Below, piece by piece: positions 1 to 11,356 of a DNA stretch of 64,000 bases. Within the stretch, counting starts at the first letter, position 1. Each line of letters opens with the position of its first letter. The notes below the pieces were generated by a model. It was not told where the DNA came from. It saw only the letters and a list, made by a program, of their open reading frames with translations, and did no database searches. A program made the position numbers and the translations under genes. Source of the stretch: Malus domestica (taxonomy: Eukaryota; Streptophyta; Magnoliopsida; Rosales; Rosaceae); assembly GCF_042453785.1 (NCBI RefSeq), contig NC_091677.1:33215001-33279000 (forward strand), given 5' to 3'.

Positions 1-912
1 TATGTATGTGGGTTGAGGGTCGACACTTAATTTGCATGCCTAAACTTGATGCTAGGATATAAGGGAATTTCACCTAATCGTTATTAACTTATATTCATAA
101 GTAGTGAAAGTCGCTAGTCACGATTGCGTTAAGTAAATCCTAGGCAAGAGTAACATGCGTATCCCATAGTTATGAATGCCTCGTCAATGCTTATGATGTC
201 CATTGAACTTAATGATCTTTGATATGTGTCTCTATCATGCGTATTCCATAGTTAGGGTCCTTGATAAGAATAATTTGGTTGTAATGCGTATTCCATTCAA
301 TTCAATGAATCTAGGGAAATCTGAGAATTAATTGGTGCAATCTAGTTAATTTGGGGCATTGTCATTCATGGTTTGTTGAAAGAGTAATTGGAGATTGAGT
401 TGTATGCATATGTTCATGTGTGGATAAGGAACCCTCTAACTAGCTTCTCACCATTCTATTTAATCACAATCTGTTTTGCTTTACATTTGTTTTTAAAGTT
501 TGAGTTTTAAAGTTTTAATTTCGTCAAAATCATTCCCCCATTTATTTTAAAGTGTTAGATTAGTTAGAAATCCATTTAGTTGTGTTTTTAAGTGTTTTGA
601 GTCAAGTCATAGTCCAAATTCGTCCAAACTAGTGTTAGGTACTCAAAACTGCCCAGAAAGTGGTTTTAAGGCAGTTTTGAACCTTTTAGTTGCTGTTTTG
701 AGTTTTTAGTTTGTTTAGGTGTTTTAAACTTTAGTTTTGCATTAATTGAGTCTAGTTTAGTGTTCTACATTATATTTTTTATGGTCTTGAGTCAATTTTA
801 CATTGATTAGCATCCCTAGTTAATCCCCGGTCTAGAACGATCCCTATTTGCTCATATACTACAATTGTCATCCATAGGGTTTAATTTGTGTGTCAAGTTA
901 ATTTTCACATCA
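1..912 (+). repeat. Athila 5' LTR, 3' portion
   Basis: Matches 9560-10471 base for base except at 784 (G versus T) and 795 (A versus G). It ends in CACATCA, the same terminus as the 3' LTR. About 1.08 kb of this LTR lies left of the window, so its target-site duplication cannot be read. Confidence 0.96.
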
Positions 913-917
913 AATTT

Positions 918-936
918 TGGCGCCGTTGCCGGGGAT
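918..936 (+). promoter_or_regulatory. Primer-binding site, tRNA-Asp
   Basis: TGGCGCCGTTGCCGGGGAT, starting 5 bp after the LTR end, is complementary to the 3' end of plant tRNA-Asp(GTC) including CCA. It is where minus-strand cDNA priming would start. Confidence 0.9.
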
Positions 937-1034
937 TAGCAAAATTGCTAATCCCTTGTGTTATTGCCGTGTGTTTTAGTATAAATTACTTAGTTTTTCA
1001 TTTTGTTTTGTTTTCTTGGTTTAGGTACTAGTGC

Positions 1035-4000
1035 ATGACGCGGAGCTCTCAAACTGTGCATGCACACATATTGGATTTTAACGACGATTTTGAACGTGAT
1101 TTGAGAAGAAAGAGGAGGCATCCCGAACCTAGTGAACCTAGTTCAAGTTCAGAGGCCGAATCTGAGTTTGAAGAAGAGGAAGAAGAAGTTATGGCCGCGG
1201 ACAATCGGACCATTAAAGAGCTTTCGGCCTCGGGGTTGACCAATGCCGCACCATTATGCATTCAATACCCCGCGGCTGCCCAAGGCAAGACCGACGAATT
1301 TGAGTTGAAGTCAAGCTTGTTGCACCACATTCCGAAATACCATGGGCTTTCCATGGAAGATCCCAACAAGCATCTCAAGGAGTTCGAGGTTGTTTGTTCG
1401 AGCATGACACCCATCAATGTTGACGGGAGTATTCTGATGATGAAGGCTTTTCCATTCTCACTTTTGGAAAAGGCGAAAGATTGGCTTTACGAGTTAGCAC
1501 CCGGAACGGTTACATCTTGGGATAGTATGAAAAGAGCGTTCTTGGAGAAGTTTTTCCCAACTTCAAAAGTCATTCTCTTGAGGAAACGGATTAGTGGCAT
1601 CCAACAAAACCCAGGTGAATCGTTTCCTTCTTATTATGAACGTTTTAAATCACTTGTTGCTTCTTGTCCACAGCATCAAATGAAGGAGGAGCTACTCATT
1701 CAATATTTCTACGAAGGACTCCTTCCCATGGAACGCCAAATGCTTGATGCCTCAGCGGGAGGAGCGTTGGTGGATAAGACTCCGGGGGCTGCAAAAGTTC
1801 TAATTGCCAACCGAGCACATAATGCACAACAATACGAAGGTGTTGGACAAAGGGACCCCCCACAGCCACAAGTGAATGAGGTAAGTTCTATGCCCGAGAT
1901 TCAATCCCAATTAGCTAACCTTACTTCTATTGTTTCTCAGTTGGCCGAGGGAATGAAGATTCATGGACCAAGTGTGTGTGGCGTGTGTTCTATGCAAGGA
2001 CATGCCAACGATCAATGCCCTCAATTGATTGAGAATGGGGGTTGGGAATCTGCCAATGCCGTGGGTTTTGGGAACCAAAATCAACCACGCCATGATCCAT
2101 ACTCTAATTCCTACAATCCGGGGTGGAGGGACCATCCGAATTTCAAATGGCGGGATTCTCAACAACCCCAACAACAAGGAGGATTTAGGCAGCAACCACC
2201 GGGCTTTTATACAAAGCCATTCGTCCCCAATCAAAACCAAGTGCAAACCGCCCCACCAACCTCAGGTACGTCTTTGGATAATGATCAAGTTGTTAAGTTA
2301 CTTACTACTTTGACGCAGGAAGTACAAACTCAAAATAAGGAGAGACAAATCCAAGACAAACGGGTGGACAACTTGGAGAAGCAGATGGGTCAAATTGCAG
2401 AGTTTATGGGGCAAATTAGAGAACAAGGCAGATTGCCTAGTTCAACCGTTGTGAACCCGAAGGGAGGATTTGAAACCACTAAGGCCATCATGTTGAGAAG
2501 TGGTAAACAGGTTGGAGCGGACTCAAATACATCCAAATCAAGTCAAGACGAGGAGGACAAGTTGATGCAAGAGGAGGCACAAAGAGCAAAACCCACGGCC
2601 AAGGATGACCAATCCTTGCCGCCACCCTCTAACCCTCCTAAATCGTCCTCAACCACCAAGGTAAGTCCAAATTCGACTTTTTCTAGTTCTATTCCACTGA
2701 ATGTGCCCTTTCCTGGCAGGTTTAGGCAATCAAAGAAGGAAGAAGCCGAGAAGGACATTCTAGAGACCTTTCGGAAAGTTCAAGTCAATATCCCGCTCCT
2801 TGATGCGATTAAGCAAGTCCCGAGGTATGCTAAGTTCTTAAAAGAACTTTGTACAACAAGGAGAAGGATTTCGAACAAAGAGGTGGTCCAGGTAAGTGAA
2901 AACGTCTCTGCTGTGTTACAAAGGAAATTACCCCCTAAATGCAAAGATCCGGGTAGTTTTACAATTCCGTGCGTTATTGGTAATACTAAGTTTGAACAAT
3001 GCATGTTAGACTTAGGGGCTTCGATTAATGTTATGCCATACTCGATTTATGCATCTATGAACTTAGGTGAGCTTAAAAATGATGGTGTGATAATTCAATT
3101 AGCCGATCGTTCTAATGCATATCCAAAGGGTGTTTTGGAAGATGTTTTGGTGCAGGTTGGTAACTTGATTTTTCCAGCGGATTTCTACGTGCTTGACATG
3201 GAGGATTCACCCCATTCCACCCCATTGCCGATTCTATTAGGGAGGCCCTTCATGAAAACAGCCCGTACCAAGATAGATGTGTTTAAAGGAACTTTAACGA
3301 TGGAATTTGATGGGGAAGTCATTGATTTTAATCTTTCTGAAAGTATTAAATTTCCTAAGGACGATCATTCTTGCTTTTCTATTGATATAATTGATGATTT
3401 GGCGCAGGATTTTCTCGATTGTTTGGAGAGGGATACACTTGAAACGACAATTGCACAAGGAATTGGGCACAAAAATGGTGTTGCCGTGCCTAGAAGTGAG
3501 GATGAGGCCGAGATAGTGGCTGCCCTTGAGTCACTCCCTCAACACCATGGTAAGCCTTCTAACCCAATTTCAATTCCAGTTTCCACTAATAAGATGTTAC
3601 CCTCAGTGATTCAGGCACCCGTACTTGAGCTTAAACCGTTACCCGATCATTTAAAGTACGTCTTTCTGGGAGACAACGAGACATTGCCCGTCATTGTCTC
3701 CTCATCACTCACGGCCCTAGAGGAGGAGAAGTTGATCCGAGTGTTGAAAGAGCACAAGACGGCCATTGGGTGGACTTTGGCCGATATTAGGGGAATTAGC
3801 CCAACTACGTGCATGCATCGCATACTTCTAGAGGAGGGGGCTAAACCAACTCGAGAGGCTCAGCGCCGTCTCAACCCTCCAATGATGGAAGTTGTGAAAA
3901 AGGAGATTATCAAACTTCTTGATTGTGGAGTGATTTATCCGATCTCTGATAGTCGTTGGGTGTCACCGGTGCAATGTGTTCCAAAGAAGTCCGGAGTGAC

Positions 4001-5627
4001 CGTGGTGAAGAATGCCGAGAATGAGCTTGTGCCGACCCGTATCCAAACAGGTTGGCGAGTGTGCATTGATTATAGGAAGCTCAACGCCACCACAAGGAAG
4101 GACCACTTCCCTTTGCCGTTCATTGATCAAATGCTTGAAAGGTTAGCCGGTCATTCTTTTTATTGTTTCCTTGATGGTTATTCTGGATATAATCAGATTG
4201 TCATAGCGCCGGATGACCAAGAAAAGACAACTTTCACATGCCCCTTTGGTACCTTTGCTTATCGTCGCATGCCTTTTGGGTTATGCAATGCTCCGGCCAC
4301 ATTTCAAAGGTGTATGGTAAGTATCTTTTCAGATTTTGTGGAAAAGATTATTGAGGTATTTATGGATGATTTCAGTGTGTTTGGTGATTCATTTGATGGA
4401 TGTTTGGAAAATCTCACACTAATTTTGAAACGATGTGTAGAAACTAACCTAGTGCTTAATTGGGAAAAATGTCACTTTATGGTTAGACAAGGCATAGTTC
4501 TAGGGCATATTGTTTCAGAAAGAGGAATTGAAGTGGATAAATCGAAAATAGATCTTGTACGCTACTTACCCTCTCCTACTTCGGTTCGAGAGGTTCGTTC
4601 GTTTCTTGGTCATGCAGGATTTTATAGGCGATTTATCAAGGACTTCTCCAAGATCTCAAACCCTCTTTGTCGTCTCCTCCAGAAAGATGTGGCATTTGAC
4701 TTCAACGAGGAGTGTGAGAAGGCGTTCAATCACCTCAAGAAAATGCTAACTTCGGCCCCTATCATAGTTCCACCGGATTGGAGCCTACCTTTTGAGCTTA
4801 TGTGCGACGCTTCCGATTATGCATTAGGAGCTGTTTTGGGGCAAAGGAAGGACAAGAGGCCGCATGCTATCTATTATGCCTCTCGGACTTTAAATGATGC
4901 ACAATTGAATTATTCTACCACTGAAAAAGAACTTCTAGCTGTTGTATTTGCTTTAGATAAATTCCGTTCTTATTTGCTTGGTACTAAAGTTATTATTTAT
5001 ACTGACCATGCAGCATTGAAGTACTTGTTCACCAAGAAGGAGGCCAAACCACGACTCATTCGTTGGATGCTTCTTCTCCAAGAGTTCGATATCGAAATCC
5101 GGGACAAGAAGGGAAGTGAAAACGTGGTGGCTGACCACTTGAGCCGTATGGTGCATGAGGAGGATGCCGTGCCTATCATAGAGACATTCCCAGATGAGCA
5201 ACTGATGTCAGTCAAGGTAAGTGAACCATGGTATGCTGATTTGGTGAATTATTTGGTGTCTAAACATGTTCCTAGTGAATTACTTAAACACCAAGGTGAT
5301 AAATTGAAGAAAGAGGCACGGTTTTATGTGTGGGATGACCCGTATTTATGGAAATATTGCCCTGACCAAGTTATACGTAGGTGTGTGCATGATTCTGAGT
5401 TTAATGCTATTCTAACCTTTTGTCACACTTATGCTTGTGGGGGACACTTTGGCACTAATAGAACAGCACTTAAGGTATTAGAATGTGGTTTCTATTGGCC
5501 TACCATCTTTAGGGATGCTAGAACATTTTGCATGTCTTGTGATAGATGCCAAAGAACGGGCAATATAGGTCCTAAACAACAAATGCCGCAAACCCCCATT
5601 TTTAGTGTTGAAATATTTGATGTTTAG
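1035..5627 (+). CDS. Athila gag-pol polyprotein, ended early inside integrase
   Basis: Long open frame (1530 codons) encoding the structural and enzymatic proteins of the retrotransposon. Order by residue: gag core around 100-250; CCHC zinc knuckle around 315-328 (C-x2-C-x4-H-x4-C); aspartic protease around 640-760 with LDLGAS in place of the usual DTGA; reverse transcriptase around 960-1180 with MDD near 1110; RNase H around 1250-1370, starting at CDASDYALGAV; integrase HHCC zinc finger around 1460-1505, ending CMSCDRCQ. The TAG at 5625-5627 falls just before the integrase catalytic core, which continues in the same frame (5628-6527), so this is a nonsense mutation and not a natural end. The ATG at 1035 is the first in frame after the PBS. 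The protease Asp-Leu variant is seen directly; its effect is unknown. Confidence 0.93.
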   Translation: MTRSSQTVHAHILDFNDDFERDLRRKRRHPEPSEPSSSSEAESEFEEEEEEVMAADNRTIKELSASGLTNAAPLCIQYPAAAQGKTDEFELKSSLLHHIPKYHGLSMEDPNKHLKEFEVVCSSMTPINVDGSILMMKAFPFSLLEKAKDWLYELAPGTVTSWDSMKRAFLEKFFPTSKVILLRKRISGIQQNPGESFPSYYERFKSLVASCPQHQMKEELLIQYFYEGLLPMERQMLDASAGGALVDKTPGAAKVLIANRAHNAQQYEGVGQRDPPQPQVNEVSSMPEIQSQLANLTSIVSQLAEGMKIHGPSVCGVCSMQGHANDQCPQLIENGGWESANAVGFGNQNQPRHDPYSNSYNPGWRDHPNFKWRDSQQPQQQGGFRQQPPGFYTKPFVPNQNQVQTAPPTSGTSLDNDQVVKLLTTLTQEVQTQNKERQIQDKRVDNLEKQMGQIAEFMGQIREQGRLPSSTVVNPKGGFETTKAIMLRSGKQVGADSNTSKSSQDEEDKLMQEEAQRAKPTAKDDQSLPPPSNPPKSSSTTKVSPNSTFSSSIPLNVPFPGRFRQSKKEEAEKDILETFRKVQVNIPLLDAIKQVPRYAKFLKELCTTRRRISNKEVVQVSENVSAVLQRKLPPKCKDPGSFTIPCVIGNTKFEQCMLDLGASINVMPYSIYASMNLGELKNDGVIIQLADRSNAYPKGVLEDVLVQVGNLIFPADFYVLDMEDSPHSTPLPILLGRPFMKTARTKIDVFKGTLTMEFDGEVIDFNLSESIKFPKDDHSCFSIDIIDDLAQDFLDCLERDTLETTIAQGIGHKNGVAVPRSEDEAEIVAALESLPQHHGKPSNPISIPVSTNKMLPSVIQAPVLELKPLPDHLKYVFLGDNETLPVIVSSSLTALEEEKLIRVLKEHKTAIGWTLADIRGISPTTCMHRILLEEGAKPTREAQRRLNPPMMEVVKKEIIKLLDCGVIYPISDSRWVSPVQCVPKKSGVTVVKNAENELVPTRIQTGWRVCIDYRKLNATTRKDHFPLPFIDQMLERLAGHSFYCFLDGYSGYNQIVIAPDDQEKTTFTCPFGTFAYRRMPFGLCNAPATFQRCMVSIFSDFVEKIIEVFMDDFSVFGDSFDGCLENLTLILKRCVETNLVLNWEKCHFMVRQGIVLGHIVSERGIEVDKSKIDLVRYLPSPTSVREVRSFLGHAGFYRRFIKDFSKISNPLCRLLQKDVAFDFNEECEKAFNHLKKMLTSAPIIVPPDWSLPFELMCDASDYALGAVLGQRKDKRPHAIYYASRTLNDAQLNYSTTEKELLAVVFALDKFRSYLLGTKVIIYTDHAALKYLFTKKEAKPRLIRWMLLLQEFDIEIRDKKGSENVVADHLSRMVHEEDAVPIIETFPDEQLMSVKVSEPWYADLVNYLVSKHVPSELLKHQGDKLKKEARFYVWDDPYLWKYCPDQVIRRCVHDSEFNAILTFCHTYACGGHFGTNRTALKVLECGFYWPTIFRDARTFCMSCDRCQRTGNIGPKQQMPQTPIFSVEIFDV

Positions 5628-6527
5628 GGTATTGATTTTATGGGTCCCTTTCCTTCGTCACATGGATTTCTTTATATATTACTTGCTGTGGATTATGTGT
5701 CGAAGTGGGTGGAAGCAAAAGCCACCCGAACTAATGATTCTCGAGTGGTTGCAGATTTTGTGAAAACTAACATTTTTGCAAGGTTCGGAATGCCACGCGT
5801 GCTCATCAGTGATGGAGGTTCCCATTTTTGTAATCGAACCATCGAGGCGTTGCTCAAGAAATACAATGTCACGCATAAGGTGGCCACACCTTATCATCCT
5901 CAAACGAGCGGGCAAGCCGAGGTTTCGAATAGGGAAATCAAGCAGATTCTTGAGAAGACCGTGGGGCCTACAAGGAAGGATTGGAGTTTGCGCTTAAACG
6001 ATGCATTGTGGGCGTATCGCACTGCCTACAAAACCCCCATTGGGATGTCACCTTTTCGGCTCATCTATGGGAAGCCATGCCATCTTCTCGTCGAGTTAGA
6101 GCATCGTGCACACTGGGCCGTCAAAACGTTTAATATGGACCTTGATGCCGCAGGTTTACATAGGAAGCTCCAATTGTGTGAGCTTGAGGAAATCCGACAT
6201 GAAGCTTATGAGAATGCCCGGATTTACAAGGAGAAGACGAAGGCATTCCATGACAAGATGATTCGTGCCAAGACGTTCTATATTAGGCAGAAAGTGTTGT
6301 TGTTCAATTCTCGCCTTCGGTTGTTTCCGGGTAAGTTGCGTTCCAAATGGGTTGGTCCTTTTATTGTCACTAATGTTTTCCCTCATGGTGCAGTGCAAAT
6401 CAAGAGTTCAAGGACGCAGCAAGAATTCAAGGTGAACGGGCATTGATTAAAGCCCTATTACGAGATGTTTGAGGAGCATGTCGTGGAGGAGGTACCCCTC
6501 CATGCCGTTGCACCTAGTCCAGCTTAA
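5628..6527 (+). pseudogene. Athila integrase catalytic core and C-terminus, downstream of nonsense codon
   Basis: Same frame as the polyprotein. It carries the DDE-type core of a retroviral-like integrase: first Asp in AVDYVSKW, second Asp in ISDGGSHF, Glu in [10 protein letters not shown], followed by a C-terminal domain. A second in-frame stop (TGA, 6444-6446) comes shortly before the apparent natural end at TAA 6525-6527. Both stops are of transition type. The enzyme would join element cDNA to host DNA, but it cannot be translated with the upstream domains from this copy without readthrough. Confidence 0.92.
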
Positions 6528-8460
6528 ACGGAGGTACCGTCCGGCTGGAAGACGTTAAAGCAAGCGCTTCGTGGGAGGCAACCCATGCATTCGACAAAGG
6601 AAGACCTAGAGAGCACTCCAATTCCAGATTTGCGTTCCTAAACCCTTCTCTTTGTTGTTTATTTCGTTTCTGCCATGTTTAGTTTGTTTAGTGTTTGTTT
6701 GTTTTGTTTATGTGTTTTTGTGTGAGTCTATGCTTGAAACATTGAGGACAATGTTTGGTTTAAGTGTGGGGGGGTAACCAAAGTGTTTTGATGCAAATTC
6801 GTAGGGTTTTCTCACTCATACTTCCCAATGTTGTTTCTTGCTGTTTTAGGTGCTTTTAAGCTGTTTTGGTGTGTTTTAATGTGTTTTGATTCAAAAATTC
6901 GAAAATCCCATAAAAATTTGAAAATTTGTTTTAAAAAACCCAAAAAGAGTTGTTTTTGTGGTTGTTTGTGTCTTAGGGTACCTTCCAACACAATGATGAG
7001 GATTCGGTTTTTAATTGCATGACTGTTAAAGCGAGTTATAAACATGGATGAAAGTTTGATTTACTCTTGGTTTATGCTTGGTTGTGGTTATAACTTATGA
7101 ATTCACATGTAATCATAAAGGAAAAAAATTAGTTTTTGTAACATGCTTGAAGGAAGGAACTCAAACTAACGCTACATCCCTGAGAGATTTGAGCCTAAAC
7201 TTTATTTGGAGAGTTAAAATCTGTGCATTCTTGTTTTCTAAAGTCGTTGCATGATCTCATTATTCTTTGCTTGGTTGTTACTTAGAATGCGTTTCATCAC
7301 TTTAGTTCCAAATGCTAGAACTCATGCCAATTTCATTCAAAACATTTCATTGAATTGCATAACACGTATTCAAGATGAAGTTGTTTAGTAGTACCACCAT
7401 AGCCAAAAAGCCTTCATTCCATACATTTGTTTTGTAGGTTTTAGCCCCGTTGAGCCTTGTTTAGCCTATATTGTTTGTTAACCCACGTTATCCTTACCTA
7501 GCCTAGATTAGGACCATCCATACCCTTGTTCTTAAAGCATAGTAAGCATGACTTAAAATGAATTCCTTTTGATCAAGGGTGTGCAGAAAACAAGTGTGGG
7601 GGAATTTGAGCCTTGTGTATTGTGTGCCAAAGTCTTAAATGAGGCATGGGGTAGAAAAGAAAAGAAAAGAAAAAAAAATGTGAAAAGTGTGAAAAAGAGT
7701 TGAAAGAGCATGAAAATGAGCTCTAAGGTGTTGGTTGTTGAAGAATGGGTCCAAAACAGTGAATTTGACCCTAAGTGTTGCATGAATTTCCCCTTTGAGT
7801 TTAAAAGTTGATTTTTGCATTCAAAAGTGAATTCTAAGTGTCAATTTCATTGCTTTGCTTACTATTGTTTTAAGAACGTTTGTTTACCCTTCACCTTTCT
7901 TTGTTAGCCAATACCACAAGCCCCGTTACAACCCTTAACTTCTATCTTGAGTGTTGTGTATTTCAATTTGTGGAGTTTGGGATTGGTATGAGCATATGGT
8001 GTCACTGGTTCTCGCGTCTAAGTAGTAGCATTCCTTTCATGAGATCATATACATGCTTATTAAATTCAGAAAAAGCTTTCCTTGTTATAACATATGTGAG
8101 CATTCGTTTTCATATTTACATCAATCTTCTCACATATAACTAGTATAGGGTGTGTAGTCAGAAAATCTGTGTGAAAATTGAGTGCATATCTAGTGAGGAT
8201 TTGAGCAAATTCTCTAAGGCATGTTACTACATTCAAAATCATGTTTTACTTGGTTAAATGTGAACTAGTACGTGGTAACTATAATTAAGTATGTGCTTAA
8301 GTGTAAAGATGGCTAAAAACTGTGGGAATGATGATTTTTAATTTGTCATGTGCATTGGAAATCCCTGAGGCAAATGTTGGAAGGTTTAGGTTGTTTTTGT
8401 TTGTTTTGTTTCATTTTGTTTCTTTTGTTTCTTTGTTTTGCTCGAGGACTAGCAAAAGCT
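6528..8460 (+). other. Athila 3' internal region, noncoding
   Basis: T-rich sequence without a convincing ORF, where some Athila elements carry an env-like gene. It holds earlier PPT-like stretches: GTGTGGGGGGGTAA near 6764 and GTGTGGGGGAATTTGA near 7591. The second matches the real PPT/LTR junction near 8463. Confidence 0.75.
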
Positions 8461-8475
8461 AAGTGTGGGGGAATT
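8461..8475 (+). promoter_or_regulatory. Polypurine tract of the Athila element
   Basis: Purine-rich AAGTGTGGGGGAATT lies directly before the 3' LTR start (TGATAGG). This is the position expected for plus-strand priming. Confidence 0.8.
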
Positions 8476-10471
8476 TGATAGGAGCATATTTATGCACCTT
8501 AGTTAGCTAGTTCTTATGCATTTTCGTTATGTTTTCTTAGTTAAAGTAGTCTTTTGAGCTACTTTCATGCGTTTTCAGGTTCAAAGGGCATAATACATAA
8601 AAGTTGGCAAATTGGAGTTTTTAGAGCAAAAGTGAGCTTGGATTGAAAAGTACATGCTTGGAGCACAAGGAATGGACGAGTTTGAAGGTCAAGGGAGCGT
8701 AAGAAATGAAGAAATGAAAGTGAAGAACAAAGAAGTCGGAATTGGCAACTAAAGTTTCTAAAGTTGGAAGTTTCTATTCTTGGAGGTTTCCATTTTCGAG
8801 AGTTTCTATTCTTGGCTTTGGGCTTCTAGACGACCCATCCCTACCTCTTGGACAAGGCCGCACCCTCCTAGCCCAATTCATCTTGGATCCTCACTTAATG
8901 CCGCACCTAAACCCTAGCCCATTTCCAAATCTGATTTCCTTAATCTCTGCCGCACCTAGGGCCCCAAAATACCTGATTTCCTTGCCTTGCAAGGCATTCT
9001 AGAAGGCCCATCTCTAACCCTAATCTGATTGCTAGGGTTTGAAGTGCCTATATATACTCCTTTAAACCCTTTGGCCGAACCTACCACCCCCCATATCATC
9101 CATTCACTCCAGAAAATCATTCTAAACCCTTGCCGCAACCACCAATCCCATTCTCCCTAGTTCTAAGTCCTTGCCGTGCCTCCCTAGTCCTTTTAAACCC
9201 TTCTACCCTCTTCCATAATCATCCATCCACCACAGCCGTGCCTTCCCACCACCATCACCACCTTGTGCAGCCACCAAAGGAGGAGAAAGAAGGAGTGCCG
9301 TGCAGTCCAAAGGAAGGAGACACCTTGCACATGCAATCTGCCATTAGTGGAGTGTTTGGAGTTCTTTCTTTCTTTGTTTCTGTTTTCATGTTTAATTTAC
9401 ATTGTTGTTCAATTATGTTAGACATGTGGAACTAATTTCTTTTTAGTTAGAGGTGAATTTGAAGCCATGGACATATGTTTTATATGATTTGATTTCTTCC
9501 AATTATGATTTCAGAAATTGTGAATGTGATTTACTTATCTATTTGATTGATAACTTGTTTATGTATGTGGGTTGAGGGTCGACACTTAATTTGCATGCCT
9601 AAACTTGATGCTAGGATATAAGGGAATTTCACCTAATCGTTATTAACTTATATTCATAAGTAGTGAAAGTCGCTAGTCACGATTGCGTTAAGTAAATCCT
9701 AGGCAAGAGTAACATGCGTATCCCATAGTTATGAATGCCTCGTCAATGCTTATGATGTCCATTGAACTTAATGATCTTTGATATGTGTCTCTATCATGCG
9801 TATTCCATAGTTAGGGTCCTTGATAAGAATAATTTGGTTGTAATGCGTATTCCATTCAATTCAATGAATCTAGGGAAATCTGAGAATTAATTGGTGCAAT
9901 CTAGTTAATTTGGGGCATTGTCATTCATGGTTTGTTGAAAGAGTAATTGGAGATTGAGTTGTATGCATATGTTCATGTGTGGATAAGGAACCCTCTAACT
10001 AGCTTCTCACCATTCTATTTAATCACAATCTGTTTTGCTTTACATTTGTTTTTAAAGTTTGAGTTTTAAAGTTTTAATTTCGTCAAAATCATTCCCCCAT
10101 TTATTTTAAAGTGTTAGATTAGTTAGAAATCCATTTAGTTGTGTTTTTAAGTGTTTTGAGTCAAGTCATAGTCCAAATTCGTCCAAACTAGTGTTAGGTA
10201 CTCAAAACTGCCCAGAAAGTGGTTTTAAGGCAGTTTTGAACCTTTTAGTTGCTGTTTTGAGTTTTTAGTTTGTTTAGGTGTTTTAAACTTTAGTTTTGCA
10301 TTAATTGAGTCTAGTTTAGTGTTCTACATTATATTTTTTATGTTCTTGAGTCAGTTTTACATTGATTAGCATCCCTAGTTAATCCCCGGTCTAGAACGAT
10401 CCCTATTTGCTCATATACTACAATTGTCATCCATAGGGTTTAATTTGTGTGTCAAGTTAATTTTCACATCA
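8476..10471 (+). repeat. Athila 3' LTR (1996 bp)
   Basis: Starts TGATAGG and ends CACATCA. Its last 912 bp duplicate window positions 1-912. Small ORFs inside (for example 9130-9435) have no recognisable product and are taken as chance. The base after it (10472) resumes the Harbinger transposase reading frame on the minus strand. Confidence 0.95.
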
Positions 10472-11090
10472 GAAACCCACGGTCTTCAGCTTTGTGAAGG
10501 AGCCGATTCAGATCTTCTTGATTTGGCTCTCGGAAGTACTCGTCTTTGTAAACCTGAACAATTGTGTTACAAAATTCTTCAAGAGTATTAAGGCATGTAG
10601 ACTCAGACATACCATGGGTTTCATCCATCGAATCAGCTGAGGAGCCATATGCCATCATTCGGAGTGCAACAGTAACCTTCTGATGAGGTGAGAAACCAGG
10701 GCGGCCTGCTCTGTCCCGCTTCTGTCGAAAGTATGGATTGACCTGCTGGACATCACGAAGTAAACGCACGAAGACATGACGCCTCATCCGGAAGCGAAGT
10801 CTGAAATCCTCTTCTGTGTACACCGAGTTGAGGTTGAAGTAGTTGTTCATCAGATTGGCATGTGCCATCGCTCTGTTTCGTGGTTTGTAAGAGCGACCAA
10901 CAATAGAGCCACCCCATTGAGGTTGTTCCTCAGTTGGCTGACACACCATGGCCGCAGCCATGGCTGCTGCCATGTTTTGTTTGTTGCGCCTTACTTGAAC
11001 TTCTTCATCAAACTCCTCATCTTCTCGTCTCATTTGCGCCCATTTTGCTTCCAATTTGGAATTGGATGAAGATCCAAAGTTGGAATTCAT
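10472..11090 (-). pseudogene. PIF/Harbinger transposase, N-terminal half, cut by Athila insertion
   Basis: The minus-strand ORF begins most plausibly at the ATG of 11088-11090 (MNSNFGSS). An upstream in-frame ATG at 11174 would add a low-complexity stretch translated from a repetitive leader. The product has an N-terminal coiled/acidic region and the HTH-like segment common to plant Harbinger nucleases (VFVRLLRDVQQ, GFSPHQKVTVALRMMAYG, ESTCLNTLEEFCNTI). It stops after KAEDRGF, where the family continues with the DDE nuclease domain; here the Athila LTR begins. The other half should lie left of the window. About 206 residues remain of a family that usually has around 400. Confidence 0.9.
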
Positions 11091-11356
11091 TGCAAACTTG
11101 AATTGAAAGAGATTGAATTGCAAGAGATTGAATTGAAATAGATTGAATTTAAAGTTGTGTGAATTATAGCCCAATATCCACCCTATTTATAGCAAAAAAA
11201 ATTCAAATCCAACGACTAGCTGACGTCAGCATGATGTCAGCTACCAACGGCTAGCTGACATCATGTTAACGTCACCTAGCCGTTAGATTTGAATTTAAAT
11301 TGTAGTTTTTCAAGAATAAATTATGTTTGGCCCTATGGCCCTTTGGCCCTCGGTTG

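Larger units (their letters stand above)
1..10471 (+). mobile_element. Athila-type Ty3/gypsy LTR retrotransposon (left end outside window)
   Basis: Order seen: partial 5' LTR (1-912), tRNA-Asp primer-binding site, gag-pro-RT-RNaseH-integrase in one frame, long noncoding 3' part, polypurine tract, complete 1996-bp 3' LTR. The visible 912 bp of the 5' LTR align without gaps to 9560-10471 and differ at only two sites (784 and 795), so the insertion is recent. Long LTRs, a tRNA-Asp PBS and the RT sequence MDDFSVFG fit the Athila lineage. No env-like ORF is seen between pol and the 3' LTR. The frame carries two premature stops, so this copy cannot make its full polyprotein. It lies inside a Harbinger transposase gene (10472-11090). 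Confidence 0.95.

Noticed and set aside
8742..9435. Small ORFs inside the Athila 3' LTR
   Set aside because: They lie wholly in LTR sequence, have low-complexity Pro/Ser composition and show no family motif.
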